A stretch of 10,084 nt of DNA from an uncultured Megasphaera sp. (GTDB lineage Bacteria; Bacillota; Negativicutes; Veillonellales; Megasphaeraceae): assembly GCA_900554215.1 (NCBI GenBank), contig USGG01000064.1, positions 1-10,084 of the forward strand, read 5' to 3'. Below are positions 6,174 to 10,084 of this stretch, one piece after another. The notes under the pieces were generated by a model that had not been told where the DNA came from, made no database searches, and saw only the letters and a program-made list of their open reading frames with translations. The position numbers and the translations under genes were made by a program. Position 1 is the stretch's first letter. Each line of letters opens with the position of its first letter.

Positions 6174-6230
6174 GCAAAAAGCTCTCCCTCCGCATCGTCT
6201 TATCTGCGGACAGAGAGCTTTTGTATTGTT
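6174..6230. terminator. Repeat cassette copy B: terminator between convergent genes
   Basis: Arms at 6178-6194 and 6205-6221 pair at 15 of 17 positions, with T-rich DNA on both sides (GCTTTTGT on plus, GCTTTTTG on minus). It lies between the DUF2000 gene (+) and the HxlR gene (-) and can serve both. It shares 29 identical bases with copy A (4626-4654). The left arms of the two copies differ while both still pair with the shared right arm, which suggests the hairpin itself is under selection. Confidence 0.85.
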
Positions 6231-6247
6231 GTTTGAAAAACTCCCTA

Positions 6248-6263
6248 TGTTTCACGTGAAACA
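6248..6263. repeat. parS-like palindrome, site 5 (part of repeat cassette B)
   Basis: Perfect TGTTTCACGTGAAACA, 17 nt after the repeated 29-base segment and 17 nt beyond the HxlR stop codon. Confidence 0.85.
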
Positions 6264-6280
6264 CAGCACCTTCCATCGCA

Positions 6281-6655
6281 TTACAGATAATCGCATCGTT
6301 GACATTGCGTCATCTTATGCTCCGTATCTTCTTTGTAAAAGACGCCGGCCCAATGGCAGATACTCTGTAAAATAGGGACGACGGACCGGCCTTTCTCTGT
6401 CAAAGAATATTCGACTCTGGGCGGAATTTCATCATAGGATTTACGGGTTACCATCTCGTCGGCTATGAGCTCCTTCAGCGTCGAAGCCAGCACGGCGTCG
6501 GTAATATTGCTCATTTCCTTGCGCAGCTCGCCGTACCGCAGCGTTTCCATAGCCGCCAGCACGCAGATGATCCGCGATTTCCACTTGCCGCCGAATACGT
6601 CCAAACCGTATTCCAGGGGACAGCGAATATCGGGCTGTAGTTTTTTCTGATACAT
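6281..6655 (-). CDS. HxlR-family transcriptional regulator with extra C-terminal CxxC
   Basis: A 124-residue winged-helix regulator. RCPLEYGLDVFGGKWKSRII (11-30) is the diagnostic HxlR opening, with the conserved Cys12 that senses electrophiles or oxidants in relatives such as YodB and HypR. LRYGELRKEMSNITDAVLA and the wing PRVEYSLTEKGRSV follow. The C-terminus TQCQRCDYL adds a CxxC pair (118, 121), which is not a standard family feature and could bind metal or form a disulfide. ATG 6655 is chosen because AGGAAG lies 8 nt upstream; a GTG nine bases earlier is less well placed. It follows a ferredoxin and a broken FMN-protein gene on the same strand, pointing to redox control as the theme. Confidence 0.9.
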   Translation of the reverse strand: MYQKKLQPDIRCPLEYGLDVFGGKWKSRIICVLAAMETLRYGELRKEMSNITDAVLASTLKELIADEMVTRKSYDEIPPRVEYSLTEKGRSVVPILQSICHWAGVFYKEDTEHKMTQCQRCDYL

Positions 6656-6721
6656 AGGCGACACTTCCTTTTTTCTTTTATTGTACCATGCCGGTTCATC
6701 ATGGTTAAGCAGCTATGATAT

Positions 6722-6913
6722 TTACGAGCCTTTTTCCCACAGCCAGACAGCCTTCTTATGACACACGGCGGTGCACGCGCCGCATCCAATGCAAGCTTCC
6801 TGCCGTACTGCGCAAATCCATCCCGGCATCATGCGAATTGCCCCGACGGGACATAGGCCTATGCAGGCGCCGCAGCCGACGCAGACAGCTTGGTCAATAT
6901 ACGCCGTATACAT
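6722..6913 (-). CDS. Small 2[4Fe-4S] ferredoxin
   Basis: A 63-residue bacterial ferredoxin with two complete cluster motifs, CVGCGACIGLCP in the N-terminal half and CIGCGACTAVCH in the C-terminal half, each C-x2-C-x2-C-x3-C. The second lacks the usual Pro after the last Cys (His instead). It is a low-potential electron carrier in the cytoplasm; its partner cannot be told. The second ATG (6913) is chosen because AAGGAG lies 8 nt upstream, whereas the ATG at 6919 would leave only 2 nt. The HxlR gene starts 66 nt downstream. A terminator-like hairpin separates it from the upstream PPOX-like gene. Confidence 0.9.
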   Translation of the reverse strand: MYTAYIDQAVCVGCGACIGLCPVGAIRMMPGWICAVRQEACIGCGACTAVCHKKAVWLWEKGS

Positions 6914-6949
6914 CTTCATCTCTCCTTACGCCGCTCTTCCTTATAAAAG

Positions 6950-6981
6950 GAACCCGAAAACAAAGACATGTCTTCAGGTTC
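6950..6981 (-). terminator. Terminator-like hairpin after the PPOX-like gene
   Basis: On the minus strand GAACCTGAA (6981-6973) pairs with TTCGGGTTC (6958-6950), including one G-T pair, with GACATGTC at the apex. CTTTTAT follows. It may terminate or attenuate transcription entering the ferredoxin gene. Confidence 0.5.
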
Positions 6982-7042
6982 GCCGTATCATACTCACGCA
7001 GCTAAAGGTATCGCCGCGTCGTACCGTTGTTTTTCCTTTAGT

Positions 7043-7439
7043 TTATAATACTTTCTTATTGTCGGCTCCGGGAGTCGTCACGATAACCTGTTCCGGCGAA
7101 ATAATTAAAGCGCCTTTAGCTGTCGCCGCGCCGTTGAACATCGCTTCAACCATGTTCTTAAAGGTATCGACGACAGGGCCTTCTGTCACGTATTCGGCAA
7201 GGCCTTTAATCTGATAGCCTTCCAGGCTTTGCCCGTCGTATACGGAAATCGCGATTTTGCCGCCGTTGGCCTTGATATTGCGCAGCGTCGTTTCTAAAAA
7301 TACATCGCCGACGACTAATTTGCCATCTTCCGTCACATCCTTAAAAGGCTACGGGCACGACGTTCGGTTCGCCGTCTGCGCAAGTAGCCAAATCCCAAAT
7401 GCCCGATTTCAATAACGCTACAACCTGTTCATTCATCAT
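7043..7439 (-). pseudogene. PPOX-like FMN-binding split-barrel protein, broken by a single-base insertion
   Basis: The start ATG at 7439 has GGGAGG 8 nt upstream and encodes MMNEQVVALLKSGIWDLATC, then ADGEPNVVPVAF and an immediate stop. The rest of the protein resumes one base out of frame as DVTEDGKLVVGDVFLETTLR and continues to KKVL at 7043. Dropping one A from the A4 run at 7343-7346 restores an unbroken frame of 131 residues, the normal length of the pyridoxamine-phosphate-oxidase-like flavin proteins this resembles. The gene is otherwise well preserved, so this is either a very recent mutation, a slippery phase-variable site, or a sequencing error. A shorter product starting at the GTG at 7336 is conceivable but has no good ribosome binding site. 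The exact reaction of this family member is unknown. Confidence 0.82.
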
Positions 7440-7487
7440 GATGCATACCTCCCATGCAATGCTTTTAAATTGATTTTATCTGAACTC

Positions 7488-7516
7488 ATTATAAAAATTT
7501 AACTCGCAGCGAACAA
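7488..7516 (-). promoter_or_regulatory. Sigma-70 promoter of the PPOX-like gene
   Basis: On the minus strand TTGTTC (7516-7511), a 17-bp spacer and a perfect TATAAT (7493-7488) lie about 50 nt before the start codon, in an AT-rich region. Confidence 0.75.
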
Positions 7517-7539
7517 TATATTAGCAAATTTATAAGTCA

Positions 7540-7555
7540 CTCATAAATTTATGAG
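7540..7555. promoter_or_regulatory. 16-bp perfect palindrome, candidate operator
   Basis: CTCATAAATTTATGAG is a perfect palindrome 24 bp upstream of the -35 box of the PPOX-like promoter. A related stretch (AAATTTATAAGTCA, 7526-7539) lies directly beside it. Size, symmetry and position suit a dimeric winged-helix activator such as an HxlR-type protein; the HxlR encoded at 6281-6655 is the nearest candidate. Confidence 0.5.
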
Positions 7556-7559
7556 CGGC

Positions 7560-7604
7560 AAAAAAACAAGCTCCCTCCAGCGATATAACCGCCGAAGGGA
7601 GCAC
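7560..7604 (-). terminator. Intrinsic terminator of the first small His-rich gene
   Basis: On the minus strand GCTCCCT (7602-7596) pairs with AGGGAGC (7576-7570), with further partial pairing inside, followed by TTGTTTTTTT. It begins 6 nt after the stop codon. Confidence 0.9.
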
Positions 7605-7609
7605 GTTCG

Positions 7610-7846
7610 TTATTGCTGCGTCACTGTCTGGGCGTCGTTCTGATGGCAGTAGCCGCGGTGATGGTGATGACCCCGGCCCTGTCCGTTGCCGTAGGGGCAG
7701 TCCTGATGATAGGGGCAGGTATACTGGCTCTGCGTAGTCTGGGCCGTATCCGCCGTTCTGTCGGCAGCAAAGGCTGCCGTGCAGCCGGCTAAGGCGACGA
7801 CTGCCAAGATATACCGGAATTTTTTAGCCATGACGATGTGTTTCAT
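7610..7846 (-). CDS. Small secreted His/Cys-rich protein, paralogue 1
   Basis: A 78-residue precursor with no family I can name. MKHIVMAKKFRYILAVVALAGCTAAFA is a signal peptide with basic n-region, hydrophobic core and an AFA-AD cleavage site. LAGC inside it also resembles a lipobox, so lipoprotein processing is possible. The mature part of about 51 residues has a Gln/Thr-rich stretch, then CPYHQDCPYG, GRGHHHHRGYCHQ and a Gln-rich end: three Cys and six His, suggestive of metal binding. The start is fixed by AGGAGG 6 nt upstream of 7846. It shares its signal region, the GRGHHH motif and its promoter layout with the gene at 8069-8245, showing a tandem duplication. A role in periplasmic metal buffering or stress is inference. 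Confidence 0.8.
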   Translation of the reverse strand: MKHIVMAKKFRYILAVVALAGCTAAFAADRTADTAQTTQSQYTCPYHQDCPYGNGQGRGHHHHRGYCHQNDAQTVTQQ

Positions 7847-7900
7847 AATATACCTCCTATACTGAAATCCATTGTATGATGTGTTCCTGATTACAAGTAC

Positions 7901-7954
7901 AGTATATAAGAGGCCTGTGAACAAAGAATGGAGAAGTTATGAAGAAACTATGAA
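7901..7954 (-). promoter_or_regulatory. Promoter with four 11-bp-phased repeats (response-regulator type), small gene 1
   Basis: Reading the minus strand: TTCATA (7954-7949), TTCATA (7943-7938), TCCATT (7932-7927), TTCACA (7921-7916), each exactly 11 bp apart, then 9 nt and the -10 box TATACT (7906-7901). The last repeat overlaps the -35 position and no good -35 is present, as in promoters needing activation. The design matches OmpR/PhoB/PhoP-type binding sites. Confidence 0.75.
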
Positions 7955-7997
7955 GATTTTCATCGTTTCAAAGGAGCGGCCAAAAAACAGCCATACT

Positions 7998-8048
7998 AAA
8001 AAAGCTTCCTCTCCTCATTTCGCAATGAATAAGGGGAGAAAGCTTTTT
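7998..8048 (-). terminator. Terminator of the second small His-rich gene
   Basis: On the minus strand AAAAAGCTT with a CT-rich arm pairs with an AG-rich arm ending AAGCTTTTTT, with GCG near the apex. There are A and T tracts on the two sides, so it may work in both directions. It lies about 20 nt after the stop codon at 8069. Confidence 0.8.
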
Positions 8049-8068
8049 ACGCTCGTCCTGCAGCGTCG

Positions 8069-8245
8069 TTACCAGCCGCAGCCATGATGATGGCCGCGGC
8101 CGTAACCGTCGTGGCAGTAGGAATAGGCGTCGGGGCTGACCTGAACGGAAGCAGCCTGTCCGTCGGCGGCAAAGGCCGCCGTGCAGCCGGCGAAGGCCAT
8201 GACGGCCAGGGCGACGCGCAGCTTTTTAGCCAAAAAGAGTTTCAT
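8069..8245 (-). CDS. Small secreted His/Cys-rich protein, paralogue 2
   Basis: A 58-residue precursor, shorter sister of the protein at 7610-7846. The signal peptide MKLFLAKKLRVALAVMAFAG, then CTAAFA-AD, shares the block AGCTAAFAAD with paralogue 1. The mature part (about 31 residues) ends YCHDGYGRGHHHGCGW, with two Cys and four His. Here the residue three before the Cys is Phe, so the lipobox reading is weaker and signal peptidase I cleavage after AFA is more likely for both. The start is fixed by AGGAGG 7 nt upstream of 8245. It has its own activated promoter and terminator, so the two genes are co-regulated rather than co-transcribed. The family is not recognised; metal binding is inferred from composition only. 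Confidence 0.78.
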   Translation of the reverse strand: MKLFLAKKLRVALAVMAFAGCTAAFAADGQAASVQVSPDAYSYCHDGYGRGHHHGCGW

Positions 8246-8310
8246 AGGTACGCCTCCTTGCAATACGTGAGTATGTAAAAGAAACTATTTTTATTCTTCA
8301 GTATGTCTAT

Positions 8311-8364
8311 AGTATACTGCCTGCTTGTGAAAAAGTCATGAAGAAATTGTCAAGAAAATATGAA
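8311..8364 (-). promoter_or_regulatory. Promoter with four 11-bp-phased repeats (response-regulator type), small gene 2
   Basis: Reading the minus strand: TTCATA (8364-8359), TTGACA (8353-8348), TTCATG (8342-8337), TTCACA (8331-8326), each 11 bp apart, then exactly 9 nt and TATACT (8316-8311). Number, phase, final hexamer and distance to -10 are the same as at 7901-7954. Confidence 0.78.
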
Positions 8365-8369
8365 GATGT

Positions 8370-8405
8370 AAAAAGGGAGAATGTTTCACGTGAAACACTC
8401 TCCCT
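8370..8405 (-). terminator. panD terminator with parS-like palindrome at its apex
   Basis: On the minus strand AGGGAGA (8405-8399), the 16-bp palindrome (8397-8382), TCTCCCT (8380-8374) and T5 (8374-8370) form a textbook intrinsic terminator 6 nt after the panD stop. The G/A at 8398/8381 is the only mismatch between outer and inner stems. Confidence 0.88.
8382..8397. repeat. parS-like palindrome, site 6
   Basis: Perfect TGTTTCACGTGAAACA forming the inner stem and loop of the panD terminator. Confidence 0.85.
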
Positions 8406-8411
8406 GATGCG

Positions 8412-8795
8412 TTAATGGATCTGGCCGTGATGCTCTGCGCAGCGCACTTCGCGGACGGCGTTCTGCCCGTCGACCATGACGACGGTCGGCACGTAGGACC
8501 GGGCTTCGTCCTCGGTCATGAAGGCGTAGGCCATGATGATGACCACGTCGCCGGGCTGGACGCAGCGGGCTGCCGCGCCGTTCAGGCAGATGACGCCGGA
8601 GTTCCTCGGCCCGGGAATGACATACGTTTCCAGGCGGGCGCCGTTGTTGTTGTCGACGACCTGGACTCGTTCGTTCGGCAGGATATGGGCCGCTTCCATC
8701 AGGGCTTCGTCGATGGTAATACTGCCCATGTATTGCAGGTTGGCTTCCGTAACGGTAGCGCAATGGATTTTAGATTTCAGTAAATTCAGTATCAT
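8412..8795 (-). CDS. panD: Aspartate 1-decarboxylase (pyruvoyl enzyme)
   Basis: A 127-residue proenzyme that makes beta-alanine and CO2 from L-aspartate for pantothenate synthesis. The self-cleavage site Gly24-Ser25 (QYMGSITID) yields the pyruvoyl group. Lys9 and His11 near the N-terminus and Arg54 and Tyr58 (GARLETY) are the expected active-site residues, and NGAAARCVQPGDVVIIMAY is the conserved core. Length is normal. The start ATG overlaps the panC stop in an ATGA, with AGGAG upstream, so translation is coupled to panC. The gene ends at a terminator containing a parS-like palindrome. Confidence 0.97.
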   Translation of the reverse strand: MILNLLKSKIHCATVTEANLQYMGSITIDEALMEAAHILPNERVQVVDNNNGARLETYVIPGPRNSGVICLNGAAARCVQPGDVVIIMAYAFMTEDEARSYVPTVVMVDGQNAVREVRCAEHHGQIH

Positions 8796-9649
8796 TTCAC
8801 AGCATCTCCTAAAATAACGTTGTCGATTAAGCGGGTCTTGCCGATGCGGACGGCGATGGCCAGCAGGCACGGTTCATTCACCGTCTCTACGGGAAGGAGA
8901 GCCGGGAAGGAGAACAGGTCTACGTAGTCGATGACGGCCATGGGCTCGCTCTGGATTTCTTCCGTGACGATTTGCTTCAAGGTTTCGGCCTTTTCTTCTC
9001 CGCCTTCATAGGCAGCGGCAGCCTTTTTCAGGCTGCGCGACAAGACCAGGGCCGCTTCCTTTTCCGCCGACGAGAGGTAGGCGTTGCGGGAGCTGCGGGC
9101 CAGGCCGCTGTCTTCGCGGACGATAGGCACCATGTTGATATGGACGGGAATGTTCAAATCGTCGACGAAGCGGCGGACGACGACGACCTGCTGAGCGTCT
9201 TTCTGGCCGAAAAAGGCTTCGTCGGCCCGGGTAATATTCATGAGCTTCGTGACGACCGTCGCCACGCCGCGGAAGTGGATGGGCCGCTGGGCGCCGCACA
9301 GCTTATGGGTAATGTCGCCGTCTACGTTGACGTAGGTGCAGTATCCTTCAGGATACATTTCGGCCGGTTCGGGATGGAACACGGCGTCGACGCCGACGCT
9401 TTCCAGCTTGCGGCAGTCTTCTTCAAAGCGGCGCGGATAGGCGTCGAAGTCCTCGTTTGGCCCGAACTGGGTCGGGTTGACGAAGACCGAGGCGACGACG
9501 ACGTCGCACTTTTCCTTCGCCGCCCGCATGAGTGTCAGGTGGCCTTCATGCAGGGCTCCCATCGTCGGGACGAGGCCGATGCATTTTCCTTCTTTTTTTA
9601 ATGCGGCCGAAAAGGCCTGCATATCTGCTACAGTTGTAAAAATTTTCAT
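8792..9649 (-). CDS. panC: Pantothenate synthetase (pantoate-beta-alanine ligase)
   Basis: A 285-residue cytoplasmic enzyme that joins pantoate to beta-alanine using ATP through a pantoyl-adenylate intermediate. Motifs in order: PTMGALHEGHL with the HIGH-type HEGH (34-37), VNPTQFGPNEDFDAYPR (58-73), HFRGVATVV (125-133), FGQKDAQQ (147-154) and the KMSKS-like loop REDSGLARSSRNAYL (178-192). Length is normal for the family. AAGGAG lies 10 nt upstream of the start. The partner enzyme panD overlaps downstream and supplies beta-alanine. The upstream gene is a BASS-family carrier 15 nt away. panB, which would supply ketopantoate, is not in the window. Confidence 0.98.
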   Translation of the reverse strand: MKIFTTVADMQAFSAALKKEGKCIGLVPTMGALHEGHLTLMRAAKEKCDVVVASVFVNPTQFGPNEDFDAYPRRFEEDCRKLESVGVDAVFHPEPAEMYPEGYCTYVNVDGDITHKLCGAQRPIHFRGVATVVTKLMNITRADEAFFGQKDAQQVVVVRRFVDDLNIPVHINMVPIVREDSGLARSSRNAYLSSAEKEAALVLSRSLKKAAAAYEGGEEKAETLKQIVTEEIQSEPMAVIDYVDLFSFPALLPVETVNEPCLLAIAVRIGKTRLIDNVILGDAVK

Positions 9650-9664
9650 GATAGAGATGCTCCT

Positions 9665-10084
9665 TTATGCCAAGTGAATTGATTCTACATTCTTTACGTC
9701 TACGTTTTTCCGTTCGTCCCGGCGGGCGAAGTAGTTCGCTACGATAGAGCCGGAAATATTGTGCCATACGCTGAAAATCGCGCCGGGAATGGCCGCGGCC
9801 GGACTAAAGTACAGGACGGCCAGCGAGGCGGCCATTCCGGAATTCTGCATGCCCACTTCGATGGACACGGTGCGGGCCTTTTTGGAATCCAGTCGGAACA
9901 GGCGGGCCATGCCGTATCCCAGGACCAGTCCGAAGGCGTTGTGCAGCACGACGATAGCCGCCATGAGCAATCCGACGTCCAGCAGGCTTTCAGCCCCCAG
10001 GGCCACGACGCCGCCGACGAGCAGGACGATGGTGACGACCGATACGACGGGCATGACGGGCAGTATCTTTTCTACGGTCCGTTC
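9665..10084 (-). CDS. BASS-family (bile acid:sodium symporter-like) transporter, C-terminal part
   Basis: The frame is open to the right edge, so only the last 139 residues are seen. Hydrophobic helices alternate with short loops, and the family signatures EVGMQNSGMA and PGAIFSVWHNISG are present, the latter in the C-terminal core region. A charged cytoplasmic tail ARRDERKNVDVKNV ends the protein. The family includes PanS, a (keto)pantoate carrier in Salmonella. The position directly upstream of panC and panD, probably in one operon, makes uptake of a pantothenate precursor the most likely role, but the substrate cannot be read from the sequence. Confidence 0.88.
   Translation of the reverse strand, partial: ERTVEKILPVMPVVSVVTIVLLVGGVVALGAESLLDVGLLMAAIVVLHNAFGLVLGYGMARLFRLDSKKARTVSIEVGMQNSGMAASLAVLYFSPAAAIPGAIFSVWHNISGSIVANYFARRDERKNVDVKNVESIHLA

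Noticed and set aside
7901..8364. 11-bp repeats as a CRISPR-like or VNTR array
   Set aside because: Only four degenerate hexamers per site with promoter-like spacing. They fit transcription factor binding and do not resemble repeat-spacer units.
878..8397. Origin of replication in the window
   Set aside because: No DnaA-box cluster (TTATCCACA type), no AT-rich unwinding region with iterons and no dnaA/dnaN/parAB genes are visible. The parS-like sites alone do not show an origin.

Overview
The window looks like chromosomal DNA of a diderm Firmicute of the class Negativicutes, with a Megasphaera-like genus as my best guess. The reasons are GC-rich coding sequence, strong AGGAGG-type ribosome binding sites, Firmicute-style regulators, and secreted proteins with classical signal peptides. 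This assignment is inference from gene content and style, not from a database match. No rRNA, tRNA, CRISPR array or insertion sequence was found.

Layout, left to right. Positions 1-1151 (+) hold the C-terminal part of a CopA-type Cu(+) ATPase that runs in frame into a CopZ-like metal-binding domain, which has its own ribosome binding site and start. Positions 1447-4280 (-) look like one transcription unit: an AdhR/NmlR-type MerR regulator, an OmpR-family response regulator, a histidine kinase with a Met/His-rich extracytoplasmic loop, and a decayed GNAT acetyltransferase. Divergent from merR is a MerR-type promoter (19-bp spacer) in front of a truncated alcohol dehydrogenase remnant. Positions 4791-6137 (+) carry an AraC-family regulator and a DUF2000 protein. 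Positions 6281-7439 (-) form a redox-flavoured group: an FMN-binding split-barrel (PPOX-like) gene broken by one extra base, a two-cluster ferredoxin and an HxlR regulator. Positions 7610-8245 (-) hold two paralogous small secreted His/Cys-rich proteins. Positions 8412-10084 (-) hold a BASS-family transporter (partial), panC and panD.

Two cross-cutting signals stand out. First, the perfect 16-bp palindrome TGTTTCACGTGAAACA, identical to the ParB-binding parS consensus, occurs six times in 10 kb. Two copies form the apex of intrinsic terminator hairpins, two lie just downstream of a repeated terminator hairpin, one lies in an operon gap, and one lies inside the copA-copZ coding fusion. Second, the promoters of both small His-rich genes carry the same array: four hexamers resembling TTCAYA at exact 11-bp periodicity, ending 9 nt before a TATACT -10 box. 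That is the layout expected for an OmpR/PhoB-family response regulator, and one such regulator is encoded here beside a kinase with a metal-ligand-like sensor loop. A testable model is a metal-stress regulon comprising copA/copZ, the two-component system and the two His-rich secreted proteins.

Three genes (GNAT, alcohol dehydrogenase, PPOX-like) are broken, so part of the accessory content is decaying.
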